Notes: generated from the sequence alone by a model not told the origin. A stretch of DNA of 64,000 nucleotides from Microbacterium jejuense (GCF_019511665.1 NZ_JAEUAW010000002.1:248001-312000); one strand, 5' to 3'; shown: positions 34,645-43,044, numbered from the stretch's first letter. Made by a program: numbers and translations.

Positions 34645-36018
34645 CTACGCGGGAGTCCGCTCGGATGCATCGGCCCCGGCCGTGGTCTCCGTGTCGGCGG
34701 ACTCGACGGGTGCGGGATCCGCGGGGCTCTGGCGGGTGAAGTACCAGAGCGCGGCGACCACGGCCACCAGCACGAGGTACCAGACCAGCGGGTACTGCGC
34801 GATGCCGTCGAACACGGGCTGCAGCACGGTGTCGCCGTCGACGCTGATCGCGACGATCCAGGCCGTCGCGGCGACGATCGCGAGCACCGCGATCGTCGTG
34901 CGGAAACCGGGGTACGCGCGGGCGTGCGACAGCCAGATCAGCAGCGGGAGCACGAGCACCGCGGCGATCAGCTGCGCCAGCTCGACGCCGATGTTGAACC
35001 CGAGGATCGCGACGAGCTTCTCGCCGAATCCGAGGTTGAGGTCGAGGATCGTGGTCGCGAATGCCGTGCCGTGCACGAGCCCGAAGACCCCGGCGATGAT
35101 GAGCTCGCCCCTCGGCATGAGCGGCTTGATCGCGTGCACCGCGGCCACGACGATCGAGATCGCCACGAGGATCTCGACCGGCTTGGTCGGGAACGAGATG
35201 ACGCCCAGCGACACGAGCGCCAGCGTGATGAGGTGCCCGACGGTGAACGACGTGATGATGAGCGCCGCACGCAGCACGGCGCGCTTGGTCGGGATCGGCT
35301 GGGTCCAGCGGAAACCGCGCCCCGACCGGACGGCGAGCGACGGCGCGACGATCAGCAGCGTCGTGAGGAACAGCAGGTGGTCGGTGCCCTCGGCGATGTG
35401 CAGCATGCCGAGCCACACGACGGCGAAGAAGCCGTGCAGCGGCGTCTGCTGCGTGCGGTCGAGGGTGATCTCGGTCACGCCGCCGCCGAGCACGCCGACG
35501 ACCTCGGGGTCGCCCTCGGCGACCTGGCCGTTGTTCCAGTCGCTCACGAGTGCGACGTACACCTGGTGCGAGGGCACGACGTCGAGGATGAAGTCGTAGT
35601 CGAGGGTGAGGGCCCCCTCGATCGGCCGCCCGCCGTCGGTGAAGCGCAGCGTCGTGCGGATCGAGTCCTCGCCGTTGACGCGGATGAACTCGGGGTCGAC
35701 CGTCACCGTCGGCGTGAGCTGCGACACGTCGTCCTGCAGCGAGACCCGGTTCAAGAGGAACGACTCGACGTTGTCGGCGACCGCGTCGAGCTCGGCCTGG
35801 TCGGTCTCGAGTTCGTACCCCGTCGCCGCGACGAACCCGGTCTTCTGGATCTGCATCTCGACATCGACGGCGTCGGACTGCACCGTGATGAACACGCCGG
35901 TCGTGCCCGCCGGATGCGCCGCGGCGCTGGACGCGTTCAGCAGCACGAGCAGCGCGGCGAAGACCACGGCGATGGCGAGGAGAACCGGGCGCGAGATGCG
36001 GGGGAGGGCAGAGAGCAC
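34645..36018 (-). CDS. HupE/UreJ family membrane protein
   Basis: Membrane protein of 457 residues. A signal-like N-terminus (PVLLAIAVVFAALLVLLNASSAAAHPAGT) leads an extracytoplasmic beta domain of about 160 residues. The HupE/UreJ-2 core follows: GFFAVVWLGMLHIAEGTDHLLFLTTLL with conserved His/Asp, SFTVGHLITLALVSLG, HAIKPL, GLVHGTAFATTI and FNIGVELAQL. HupE/UreJ proteins are nickel or cobalt permeases or unknown; metal handling is a guess from the His-rich helices. The Thr/Asp-rich C-tail is cytoplasmic. GTG 36018. It stands alone beside the repeat array. Confidence 0.88.
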   Translation of the reverse strand: MLSALPRISRPVLLAIAVVFAALLVLLNASSAAAHPAGTTGVFITVQSDAVDVEMQIQKTGFVAATGYELETDQAELDAVADNVESFLLNRVSLQDDVSQLTPTVTVDPEFIRVNGEDSIRTTLRFTDGGRPIEGALTLDYDFILDVVPSHQVYVALVSDWNNGQVAEGDPEVVGVLGGGVTEITLDRTQQTPLHGFFAVVWLGMLHIAEGTDHLLFLTTLLIVAPSLAVRSGRGFRWTQPIPTKRAVLRAALIITSFTVGHLITLALVSLGVISFPTKPVEILVAISIVVAAVHAIKPLMPRGELIIAGVFGLVHGTAFATTILDLNLGFGEKLVAILGFNIGVELAQLIAAVLVLPLLIWLSHARAYPGFRTTIAVLAIVAATAWIVAISVDGDTVLQPVFDGIAQYPLVWYLVLVAVVAALWYFTRQSPADPAPVESADTETTAGADASERTPA

Positions 36019-36098
36019 CCGGCGACGGTAGTGCCCCGGGGGGAACAGGAGGCGAACCGAAGGTGACGAACCCGGATGCCGCGCTCAGCAGGCCGCGC

Positions 36099-37244
36099 TC
36101 AGCCGGCCGCCGCTGCACCGCGCAGCCGGTCCGCCTGCCGCAGCAGGTGCTGCTGCTCGAGGGCGCTGGTCGCGCGGCCCGCGGCTTCGGCGTAGCCGGT
36201 GGCCGCGGAATCCACGTCTCCGGCCCGTTCCTGCAGGTACGCGAGCGCGGCGTGGTAGCGCGGCACGTCGTCGTCTACGGCGTCGAGCGCCGCAAGCCCG
36301 GCGAGAGGCCCGTCGGCCTCGCCCACCGCGACCGCACGATTCAGCCGGATGACAGGCGAATCTCCGAACGCCAGGAGTTCGTCGTACCACTCCACGATCT
36401 GCACCCAATCGGTCTCTGCGGCGGTCGGCGCGTCGGCGTGCAGGGCGGCGATCGCGGCCTGCACCTGATACTGGCCGAGCCGGTCCCGCGCGAGCGCGGC
36501 CTGCAGGATGCCGACGCCCTCGCCGATCGCCGAGACATCCCACAGCGCGCGGTCCTGTTCGGCGAGGGGCACGAGCACACCGCCGACGACCCGCGCGGGC
36601 CGGCGCGCGTGGTGCAGCAGCATGAGGGCGAGCAAGCCCGCGACCTCGGGCTCGTCCGTGAGCGCGGCGAGCTGACGCGTGACCCGGATCGCCTCGGCGG
36701 CGATGTCGATCCCGCCCGAGTAGCCCTCGTTGAACACGAGGTAGAGCACCCGCATGACGCGTGACAGATCGCCCGGCTGATCGAGAGGGATGCCGGTGAG
36801 CCGCTGTTTCGCGCGACTGATGCGCTGCGCCATCGTGGCCTCGGGCACGAGGAAGGCGTCGGCGATCTGCCGGGTCGTCAGGCCGGCGACCGCGCGCAGC
36901 GTGAGCGCGGTCGCCGACGACGCCGTCAGCACCGGATGGGTGCACAGGAAGTAGAGCCCGAGCGTGTCGTCGCGGTCGGGGACCGACCCCGGTTCGGGCT
37001 CCCGCGCGAGACGCTCCTCGCGCGCCGCGCGCGCCGACTCGCTGCGCACCTGGTCGAGGAACACGCGCCACGAGACGGTGACGAGCCACGCGCGCACGTC
37101 GCGCACCTCCTCGGACGGCGGCCGCTCGACCGCGCGCAGCAGCGCGGTCTGGACGGCATCCTCGGCCGACGCGAAGTCCGCGCCGCGCCGGAAGAGGATG
37201 CCGACGACCTCGGGGATCGCCCGGCGCAGGGCCGCCGCGTCCAC
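36099..37244 (-). CDS. ECF42-type RNA polymerase sigma factor with TPR-like C-domain
   Basis: Sigma factor of 381 residues. Region 2 is FRRGADFASAEDAVQTALLRAVERPP ... VRAWLVTVSWRVFLDQVR, region 4 ATALTLRAVAGLTTRQIADAFLVPEATMAQRISRAKQRL. The long C-domain (about 170-381: RVLYLVFNEGYSGG, LLALMLLHHARRPARV, ALARDRLGQYQVQAAIAALHADAP, WVQIVEWYDELLAFGDSPVIRLNRAVAV) is the hallmark of ECF42. It follows the YCII/DGPF gene by two bases, the known ECF42 partner. GTG 37244 lies just after that stop. Confidence 0.92.
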   Translation of the reverse strand: MDAAALRRAIPEVVGILFRRGADFASAEDAVQTALLRAVERPPSEEVRDVRAWLVTVSWRVFLDQVRSESARAAREERLAREPEPGSVPDRDDTLGLYFLCTHPVLTASSATALTLRAVAGLTTRQIADAFLVPEATMAQRISRAKQRLTGIPLDQPGDLSRVMRVLYLVFNEGYSGGIDIAAEAIRVTRQLAALTDEPEVAGLLALMLLHHARRPARVVGGVLVPLAEQDRALWDVSAIGEGVGILQAALARDRLGQYQVQAAIAALHADAPTAAETDWVQIVEWYDELLAFGDSPVIRLNRAVAVGEADGPLAGLAALDAVDDDVPRYHAALAYLQERAGDVDSAATGYAEAAGRATSALEQQHLLRQADRLRGAAAAG

Positions 37245-37246
37245 CG

Positions 37247-37654
37247 TCAGGCGACGTCGGTGGGTGTCGAGAACATGACCTCGCGCACCTCCAGCCACTC
37301 GCCGAGCGGCTCGCCGCCCGCCCACGGCGCCGCCGACAGCTCGGAGGCGAGCTCGAGCGCGCGCTCGTACGAGTCGACGTCGATCATCATCCAGCCCGCG
37401 ATGAGGTCCTTGGTCTCGGCGAACGGGCCGTCGACGACCGGCGGTCGTCCCTCGCCGTCGAAGCGCACCCAGGCGCCGCCCATCGCGAGCCCTTCGGACG
37501 AGACGAGCTCGCCCGAGTCGAGCAGCCGGCGCTCCATGTCCTGCATGTACTGCACGTGGGCGGCCCACTCGTCCTTGGTGAGCTCGTTCATGGGAACGGC
37601 GTTCAGCGACGGGCGCCCCCCGCGGTAGTGCTTGAGCATCAGATACTTGGCCAT
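37247..37654 (-). CDS. YCII-related (DGPF domain) protein
   Basis: Protein of 135 residues with the DGPF motif region VVDGPFAETKDLIAGWMMIDVDSYERALELA, and the opening MAKYLMLKHYRGG. DGPF proteins are regularly the only operon partners of ECF42 sigma factors and are their expected targets; enzymatic role is unresolved. GGGAGG upstream supports ATG 37654. Stop and sigma start are two bases apart. Confidence 0.92.
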   Translation of the reverse strand: MAKYLMLKHYRGGRPSLNAVPMNELTKDEWAAHVQYMQDMERRLLDSGELVSSEGLAMGGAWVRFDGEGRPPVVDGPFAETKDLIAGWMMIDVDSYERALELASELSAAPWAGGEPLGEWLEVREVMFSTPTDVA

Positions 37655-37755
37655 GACAGCCTCCCGTTCGGTGCGGCCCATTCTGGCCGCTTCACAGGGG
37701 AGACGGAACCGGCCGCGCGTTCTCGACATCGGCGGCGCGAGAAGTCCGGGATTCG

Positions 37756-37780
37756 GGATGCCGCGGCCCCCGGCATCCCG
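37756..37780 (-). terminator. GGATGCC-type hairpin after the GntR gene
   Basis: GGGATGCCG (37756-37764) and CGGCATCCC (37772-37780) form a 9-pair stem with a 7-base loop, six bases beyond the GntR stop on the minus strand. It shares the leading GATTCGGGATGCCG with the hairpin at 30031-30045. Confidence 0.65.
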
Positions 37781-37785
37781 GATCG

Positions 37786-38448
37786 TCACTCCTCGTCGGG
37801 AAGCAGCGTGCCGGCGGCGTGGGCGTAGAACAGCTTGGCGGCGCTGTCGGGGTCGCCGCCGTCGAGCGCCTCGACCAGGCTCTTGTGCCAGTCGGCGGCG
37901 ACATGCCAGTCGCCGGGATAATCGGGGTCGGCGAGCACGTGGAAGGAGCGGAGGCTCGGCTCGATGATGTCCCACATGCGGGGGAGGTACACGTTGCCGC
38001 TCGCCTCGACGACCGAGCGGTGGAACGCGAAGTCGAGTTCGCGGAAGGCGCCCAGGTCCTTCTCGTCTGCGGCCTCGTGCATCTGCGCGATGAGCTCGTC
38101 CAGCCGCGACCGCGTGTCGGCCGACAGCGTGCCGCACGTGAGACGGCCGACGATCGACTCCAGCTCGGCGCGCGCCTGGCGGGCCTGCGCGACCTCTTCG
38201 TCGGTGTAGCTGGTGACGAAACTGCCCTGGTGGCGGACGTGCGTGACCAGACCCTCGTGCACGAGCTGCTTGAGCGCGTCGCGCACCGGCGCCTGGCTGA
38301 CCTGCAGGCGGCGGGCCAGCTGCGACTCGACGAGCTGCTCGCCGGGTTCGAGCGAGCCGTCCTTGATCATCGTCTTGACGAGCTCGTAGATCTGGTCCGA
38401 CAGCAGACCGCGCTTGAGCTCGGTGACGGATTCGAGGGCATCGGTCAT
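37786..38448 (-). CDS. GntR family regulator (FadR/FCD subgroup)
   Basis: DNA-binding regulator of 220 residues. The winged helix is at 15-80 (QIYELVKTMIKDGSLEPGEQLVESQLARRLQVSQAPVRDALKQLVHEGLVTHVRHQGSFV). The helical FCD domain follows, with metal ligands in DFAFHRSVVEASGN, HVAADWHKSLVEAL and the distal His in FYAHAAGT. FCD regulators usually sense sugar acids or carboxylates. Its ATG overlaps the SGNH stop. A site before this operon recurs before the fucose genes, so sensing of a fucose-derived acid is a reasonable inference. Confidence 0.92.
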   Translation of the reverse strand: MTDALESVTELKRGLLSDQIYELVKTMIKDGSLEPGEQLVESQLARRLQVSQAPVRDALKQLVHEGLVTHVRHQGSFVTSYTDEEVAQARQARAELESIVGRLTCGTLSADTRSRLDELIAQMHEAADEKDLGAFRELDFAFHRSVVEASGNVYLPRMWDIIEPSLRSFHVLADPDYPGDWHVAADWHKSLVEALDGGDPDSAAKLFYAHAAGTLLPDEE

Positions 38449-39077
38449 GCGGAGCCCACCTTCTGGGCGTCGGCGGTCGCCGCGTATGCGGCAAGCCAGG
38501 CGTCGGCGATGATCTCGGAACCCCGCGGTGTCGGGTGCACGCCGTCGGGAACGATCGCCGCCGCGCCGTGCTCCGCGGCCGCGGCGGTGACGGCGTCGTG
38601 CAGCTCGACCAGTGTCGCGTCGAAGCGCTCGGCCAGGCGCCGCACGGCGTCGCGCTTGGGGTTCAGGTCGTCGAGCCACGCGACCTGGTCGTCGCGCACC
38701 GGCACGAAGTACGGCTCGATGAGGTAGATGCGCTCGACGCCGGCGGCTCGGGATGCCTCCAGCAGGCCCGCCACGGTCGCCTCGAAGTCCTCGGACGACG
38801 TGGGGTCGTCGCTGTCGAAGCGGCGCCACATGTCGTTGACGCCGATGTACACGGTGAGCACGTCGGGGCCGGCGGCGAGGATGTCATCCCAGCGGGCTTC
38901 GAGATCGACGGCGCGGTTGCCCGAGATGCCCTTGTTGACGACGGTCTCGCCGCCTTCCGCCACCGCACGCGCGATCAGGCTGACGTACCCGTCCCCCAGC
39001 GAGGCGACGTCGTCGCGGTCGCGCCCGGAGTCTGTGATCGAGTCGCCGGCGAAGACGAGAGTGGTCGTGCGAGGCAT
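38445..39077 (-). CDS. SGNH/GDSL hydrolase
   Basis: Esterase of 210 residues without signal peptide. Block I is LVFAGDSITDSGRD (Ser), block II GISGNRAVDLEARW, block III VLTVYIGVNDMW (Asn) and block V GVHPTPRGSEIIADAW (Asp, His). Intracellular SGNH enzymes in sugar loci often remove acetyl groups from imported glycans. ATG 39077 is preceded by GGGACCGAACGG rather than a standard ribosome site, and by an operator candidate 38 bases upstream. It overlaps the GntR gene (ATGA). Confidence 0.9.
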   Translation of the reverse strand: MPRTTTLVFAGDSITDSGRDRDDVASLGDGYVSLIARAVAEGGETVVNKGISGNRAVDLEARWDDILAAGPDVLTVYIGVNDMWRRFDSDDPTSSEDFEATVAGLLEASRAAGVERIYLIEPYFVPVRDDQVAWLDDLNPKRDAVRRLAERFDATLVELHDAVTAAAAEHGAAAIVPDGVHPTPRGSEIIADAWLAAYAATADAQKVGSA

Positions 39078-39114
39078 CCGTTCGGTCCCATCGTTGGAGC
39101 GTGTTCGGCCAGCA

Positions 39115-39127
39115 TAATCGATAATCG
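39115..39127. promoter_or_regulatory. Operator candidate upstream of the SGNH-GntR operon
   Basis: TAATCGATAATCG is the reverse complement of CGATTATCGATTA at 11917-11929 (13 of 13). It lies 38 bases before the SGNH start, at a promoter-like distance, within the only A+T-rich stretch of this gap. Confidence 0.65.
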
Positions 39128-39230
39128 CTTGCACGGCCCCATGATCCCGCAGCACTGCGGCTGCCGCGAACATATCGTCTCGCACGCCGTCGACGCGACA
39201 TTCGGCCGGCGTCGGGCGGCCGAGGAGCGA

Positions 39231-39545
39231 CTACTCGCCGATGATCCGGCGCATGACGTCGAGCGTGATCTCTTCGCGCTCGCCGTCGGCCCATTCATGC
39301 ACGACGAACGGCACGCCCAGACCCTCGAGGTACGCGACGGTCTTCTCCAGACGCGGCACGACATGGATGTGGTCGCTGCCGAACAGCTCCGCCGTGTACA
39401 CCGGCTCGCCGGCCAGGATCGCGGTGCGCAGCTCGACGGTCGATCGGCCCGTGATGCGGTACAGCGCCTTCAGCACCTCGCTGCCGAAGTCCGGCGTCCC
39501 GACGAGGGTCAGCGAGAGGGCGGTCTCGGCGGTCGGGTGCGGCAT
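39231..39545 (-). CDS. Hypothetical protein, 104 residues
   Basis: No family was recognised. The protein is small, soluble and mixed alpha/beta: ALSLTLVGTPDFGSEVLKALYRITGRSTVELRTAILAGEPVYTAELFGSDHIHVVPRLEKTVAYLEGLGVPFVVHEW. The helix after VLKALYRITGRS and the strand around HIHVVPRLEKTVAYLEGLG suggest a small ligand- or ribosome-binding fold, not identified. The 17 bases before and across its start are almost identical to those of the SGNH gene (GGGACCGAACGGATGCC). It is divergent from the acyl-CoA dehydrogenase and lies upstream of the SGNH-GntR operon on the same strand. Confidence 0.65.
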   Translation of the reverse strand: MPHPTAETALSLTLVGTPDFGSEVLKALYRITGRSTVELRTAILAGEPVYTAELFGSDHIHVVPRLEKTVAYLEGLGVPFVVHEWADGEREEITLDVMRRIIGE

Positions 39546-39620
39546 CCGTTCGGTCCCCTCGTCAGCGCGTGCGCGCGCGACCCTCATCGTCGCACACATG
39601 AGAGGAGCAGAATCGATGCC

Positions 39621-40820
39621 ATGACCGACGGCGCGCATGACCCCGACGACCTCGACGCGCTGCGCGCGGCATCCGACGTCCTCGGCATCGACGCGCTGGT
39701 GAGCCCGGCCGAGCGCGAGACCCGCGACACGGTGCGGGCGTTCGTCGACGCCGAGATCCGCCCCCACATCGCGGGCTGGTTCGACCGCGGTGTCTTCCCC
39801 GCCGAGCTGGCCCCCGCGCTGGGACGCCTGGGCGTGCTCGGCATGACGCTCGAGGGCTATGGATGCCGTCGCGCCGGTGCGGTCGAGTACGGTCTGGCCG
39901 CGCTGGAGCTCGAGGCCGGCGACTCGGGCATCCGCACCTTCGTGTCGGTGCAGGGCTCCCTCGCGATGGGCTCCATCCACCGCTGGGGCTCGGAGGAGCA
40001 GAAGCAGGAATGGCTGCCGCGCATGGCCGCCGGCGAGGCCATCGGCAGCTTCGCGCTCACCGAGCCGGGCGCAGGGTCGGACCCGGCGAGCATGACGACC
40101 TTCGCGCGGCGCGACGGGTCGGACTGGATCATCGAGGGCGCCAAGCGCTGGATCGGTCTCGCGTCGATCGCGCACGTCGTGGTGGTGTGGGCGCAGACCG
40201 ACGAGGGCGTGCGCGGCTTCCTCGTGCCGACCGGCACTCCGGGTCTCGACATCGCGGTGCTCGGGCCGAAGGGCTCGATGCGGGCGTCGGTGCAGACCCA
40301 CCTGACCTTCGATCGGGTGCGGGTGGCGGCATCCGCTCTTCTTCCGGGCGCGCGCGGACTGCGCGGGCCCTTCTCGGCGCTGAACGAGGCGCGCTACGGC
40401 ATCGTGTGGGGCGCGCTGGGCGCCGCGCGCGACAGCTACGAGGCGGCCCTGCGGCACGCGCTGCGGCGTGAGCAGTTCGGGCGGCCCATCGCCGGGTTCC
40501 AGCTGACGCAGCGCAAGCTCGTCGACATGGTGGTCGAGCTGCAGAAGGGCGCGCTGCTCGCGCTGCAGATCGGAAGAGCGAAGGATGCCGGAACCCTGAC
40601 CCCGGCGATGGTCTCGCTCGGCAAGCTCAACAATGTGCGCCAGGCCATCGCGATCGCCCGCGAGGCCCGCACGATCCTCGGCGGCGAGGGCGTGCTGCTG
40701 GAGAACTCCCCGATCCGCCACGCCGCCAACCTGGAGTCGGTGCGCACGTACGAGGGCACCGACGAGGTCCACACCCTGATCCTCGGCCAGCACCTGACGG
40801 GCCTGAACGCCTTCCGCTAG
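39621..40820 (+). CDS. Acyl-CoA dehydrogenase, glutaryl-CoA dehydrogenase-like
   Basis: FAD enzyme of 399 residues. FALTEPGAGSDPASMTTFARRDG binds FAD; WIIEGAKRWIGLASIAHVVVVWAQ, GLRGPFSALNEARYGIVWGALGAA, REQFGRPIAGFQLTQRKLVDM and Glu378 in RTYEGTDEVHTLILGQHLTG follow the order of glutaryl-CoA dehydrogenases, whose catalytic Glu lies in the EGT motif near the C-terminus. Role in lysine/tryptophan breakdown is possible but not shown by neighbours. GAGAGGAGCAG precedes the ATG at 39621. Confidence 0.88.
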   Translation: MTDGAHDPDDLDALRAASDVLGIDALVSPAERETRDTVRAFVDAEIRPHIAGWFDRGVFPAELAPALGRLGVLGMTLEGYGCRRAGAVEYGLAALELEAGDSGIRTFVSVQGSLAMGSIHRWGSEEQKQEWLPRMAAGEAIGSFALTEPGAGSDPASMTTFARRDGSDWIIEGAKRWIGLASIAHVVVVWAQTDEGVRGFLVPTGTPGLDIAVLGPKGSMRASVQTHLTFDRVRVAASALLPGARGLRGPFSALNEARYGIVWGALGAARDSYEAALRHALRREQFGRPIAGFQLTQRKLVDMVVELQKGALLALQIGRAKDAGTLTPAMVSLGKLNNVRQAIAIAREARTILGGEGVLLENSPIRHAANLESVRTYEGTDEVHTLILGQHLTGLNAFR

Positions 40821-40843
40821 CCAGCGCCTGCCGTGCGGTCGGC

Positions 40844-41197
40844 GCGTTTCGTCGCGGAGGGCGCTCTGGCGCCCGCAGACGAAACGGGGTGTGGCACGAG
40901 GTCGCCCGTGCGGTCGGGGCGTTTCGTCTCGCTCGTTCCTCGCTCGCTCAACGACCGGTGGTCGGGGCGGGGGCGTCTGGTCTCGCTCGCTCAACGGCCG
41001 GTGGTCCCGGTCGTTGAGCGGAGGGCGCTCTGGCGCCCGCAGACGAAACGCGGTCCTGGCACGACGTCGTCCGTGCGATCGGGGCGTTTCGTCTCGCTCG
41101 TTCCTCGCTCGCTCAACGACCGTTTGGTCTCGCTCGCTCAACGGCCGGTGGTCCCGGTTGTTGAGCGGAGGGCGCTCTGGCGCCCGCAGACGAAACG
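40844..41197. repeat. Interspersed inverted repeat cluster
   Basis: The 472-base gap 40821-41292 is mostly repeats. A truncated long arm at 40855-40886 follows a CGTTTCGTC remnant. A reverse short arm lies at 40919-40956, and a complete element spans 41009-41123 (long arm 41009-41050, linker with CGTGCGATCGGGG, reverse arm 41087-41123). Another long arm is at 41156-41197 with GGTTGTTGAGCG. Partial GTCTCGCTCGCTCAACGGCC pieces lie between. No gene is supported before 41293. Confidence 0.9.
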
Positions 41198-41292
41198 CCC
41201 GCGTGTCCTCCCCAGACCGGGGGGAGCAACGCCCGCTCACAGATGCCGGTCGAACGCACCTCGGCGCCGCCAATGGCAGACAGCATCGAGAA

Positions 41293-41580
41293 ATGGGCTA
41301 CGTCTATATCCTTCGCTGTGCCGACGGCACGTACTACGTCGGCAGCACGATCGACCTCGACCGGCGTCTGGATCAGCACAACGCCGGCGAAGGCGCCGCG
41401 TACACCCGGCGTCGGCGGCCCGTCGAGCTCGTATGGACGAATGAGTTCGCGCGCATCGAGGAGGCGTTCGCGTGGGAGAAACGCATACAGGGCTGGAGCC
41501 ACGCCAAGCGCGAGGCGTTCATCATAGGAGGCATAGACGCAGTGCGCGGATGGCACAAGCGAGGCGGACGCGGGCGATAG
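41293..41580 (+). CDS. GIY-YIG domain protein (UPF0213-like)
   Basis: Protein of 95 residues consisting of one GIY-YIG nuclease-like domain: MGYVYILRCADGTYYVGSTIDLDRRLDQHNAGEGAAYTRRRRPVELVW holds the GIY-like (VYI) and YIG-like (YVG) strands and the catalytic-type Arg; EAFAWEKRIQGWSHAKREAFI holds the conserved Glu. Stand-alone members such as YhbQ bind or nick DNA; the role is unclear. Long open frames upstream are read-through of repeats and are discarded. Weak ribosome site. Confidence 0.85.
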   Translation: MGYVYILRCADGTYYVGSTIDLDRRLDQHNAGEGAAYTRRRRPVELVWTNEFARIEEAFAWEKRIQGWSHAKREAFIIGGIDAVRGWHKRGGRGR

Positions 41581-41599
41581 GCCCTTCGTGCGGTCGGGG

Positions 41600-41650
41600 C
41601 GTTTCGTCTCGCGAGTCGGTCGCTGAGCGAGCGCCAGCGAGACGAAGCGT
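41600..41650. repeat. Interspersed inverted repeat, compact copy
   Basis: CGTTTCGTCTCGCGAGTCGG runs straight into TCGCTGAGCGAGCGCCAGCG and AGACGAAGCG, so two arms face each other with almost no linker. The flanking word CGTGCGGTCGGGG (41588-41600) matches the linker of other copies. Confidence 0.8.
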
Positions 41651-41673
41651 CCTCGCTCGCTCTGCGACCCCGA

Positions 41674-41768
41674 TTGGGCGCGGGTTGCGGCATCCGGTAC
41701 CATAGGAGGGTTGTCCGTGTGAGTGCGCACCCGCGCGCCGATCGGACGACGTGCAAACACACCCTCCT
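41674..41768 (+). promoter_or_regulatory. Promoter candidate and structured leader of the rpsF operon
   Basis: TTGGGC (41674-41679), 18 bases, TACCAT (41698-41703) resembles a primary-sigma promoter. AGGAGGG (41704-41710) can pair with CCCTCCT (41762-41768), enclosing GTCCG (41713-41717) paired with CGGAC (41743-41747). Such a leader before rpsF is where the S6:S18 complex binds its mRNA in many bacteria. The two ideas conflict slightly, since transcription starting near 41710 would lose most of the outer strand, so one of them may be wrong. Confidence 0.4.
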
Positions 41769-41817
41769 GCTGCCGGGAAATGCCCGACAGCCGTTCTAGT
41801 CCGAAGGAGGTGGGTTA

Positions 41818-42186
41818 GTGACGCACCAGTACGAACTCATGGTCATCCTGAACCCTGAGATCGACGAGCGCCAGGTCGGCGCCAACCTCGACAAGTTCCT
41901 GAAGGTCATCACGACCGACGGCGGCACCATCGAGAACATCGACATCTGGGGCAAGCGCCGTCTTGCGTACGAGATCCAGAAGAAGACCGAGGGCATCTAC
42001 GCCGTCGTCAACTTCACGGCCACCGCTGCGACCACGCAGGAGCTGGACCGTCAGCTGAACCTCGACGAGCGCATCATGCGCACCAAGGTGCTCCGCGCCG
42101 AGGAGGCGATCGCCATGATCGCGTCCGAGAAGCAGCGTGCCGACGAGCGTGCCGCCCGCAAGACCGCCAAGGCTGCGAAGGCGTAA
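41818..42186 (+). CDS. rpsF: 30S ribosomal protein S6
   Basis: Ribosomal protein of 122 residues: [64 protein letters not shown] and [10 protein letters not shown] are diagnostic. It binds S18 in the 30S platform. A Lys/Ala-rich C-terminal extension is present, as in other actinobacteria. GTG 41818 has a near-perfect GAAGGAGGTGG upstream. First gene of the rpsF-ssb-rpsR-rplI operon. Confidence 0.98.
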   Translation: MTHQYELMVILNPEIDERQVGANLDKFLKVITTDGGTIENIDIWGKRRLAYEIQKKTEGIYAVVNFTATAATTQELDRQLNLDERIMRTKVLRAEEAIAMIASEKQRADERAARKTAKAAKA

Positions 42187-42191
42187 GGCAG

Positions 42192-42713
42192 ATGGCCGGC
42201 GAGACGATCATCACCGTCGTGGGCAACCTCACGGCTGATCCCGAACTGCGGTACACGCAGAACGGCCTCCCCGTCGCGAACTTCACGATCGCGTCGACCC
42301 CTCGCAACTTCGACCGTCAGAGCAACGAGTGGAAGGACGGCGAGGCGCTGTTCCTCCGCGCGAGCGTGTGGCGCGAGTTCGCCGAGCACGTGGCCGGCTC
42401 GCTGACCAAGGGCATGCGGGTCATCGCGACCGGCCGCCTCAAGCAGCGCAGCTACCAGGACCGCGAAGGCAACAACCGCACCGCGATCGAGCTCGAGGTC
42501 GACGAGATCGGCCCGTCGCTGCGCTACGCGACCGCTTCGGTCACCCGCGCCGCGGGCGGCTCCGGCGGTGGCGGAGGCAACTTCGGCGGCGGCGGTCAGT
42601 CGCGTCCGGCACAGGTCGCCGACGAGCCGTGGTCGACGCCCGGCTCCTCGAACAGCGGCGGCGGCGACGCGTGGGCGGCTCCGGGCGCCTACGGCGACGA
42701 CACCCCGTTCTGA
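42192..42713 (+). CDS. ssb: Single-stranded DNA-binding protein
   Basis: Protein of 173 residues. The OB fold spans 1-115 ([68 protein letters not shown]). A Gly-rich linker and the acidic tip GDDTPF follow, the contact for replication and repair proteins. It coats single-stranded DNA. Begins five bases after rpsF. Confidence 0.98.
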   Translation: MAGETIITVVGNLTADPELRYTQNGLPVANFTIASTPRNFDRQSNEWKDGEALFLRASVWREFAEHVAGSLTKGMRVIATGRLKQRSYQDREGNNRTAIELEVDEIGPSLRYATASVTRAAGGSGGGGGNFGGGGQSRPAQVADEPWSTPGSSNSGGGDAWAAPGAYGDDTPF

Positions 42714-42778
42714 TCTCAGATACAGATTCCGGATGCCTCCTGGCGAGGCATCCGATCGAAGAAAACTAAGGAAGCACC

Positions 42779-43033
42779 ATGGCTGGAAAGGCAACCGGCG
42801 ACCGCCGGAAGCCGCGGAAGGGCGCGAAGAACGCCGCCCCCGCGAAGGCGATCCGTGTCGGCGTCATCGACTACAAGGACGTCGCCACCCTCCGCAAGTT
42901 CATCTCGGAGCGCGGCAAGATCCGCGCCCGTCGTATCACCGGTGTCTCGGTGCAGGAGCAGCGTCTGATCGCCAAGGCGATCAAGAACGCGCGCGAAATG
43001 GCGCTCCTGCCTTACGCCGGCGCTGGCCGCTAA
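42779..43033 (+). CDS. rpsR: 30S ribosomal protein S18
   Basis: Protein of 84 residues: [51 protein letters not shown] is the S18 core. No Cys residues are present, so this is a zinc-independent form. The N-terminus is Lys/Arg-rich. AAGGAAGC precedes the ATG at 42779. It forms a heterodimer with S6 encoded two genes upstream. Confidence 0.98.
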   Translation: MAGKATGDRRKPRKGAKNAAPAKAIRVGVIDYKDVATLRKFISERGKIRARRITGVSVQEQRLIAKAIKNAREMALLPYAGAGR

Positions 43034-43044
43034 GGAGTACCCAC

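Noticed and set aside
40833..41292. Coding frames through the repeat cluster (RFVSLVPRSLNDR-type peptides)
   Set aside because: They are read-through of repeat arms, occur in all phases and have no start signals; the only real gene begins at 41293.
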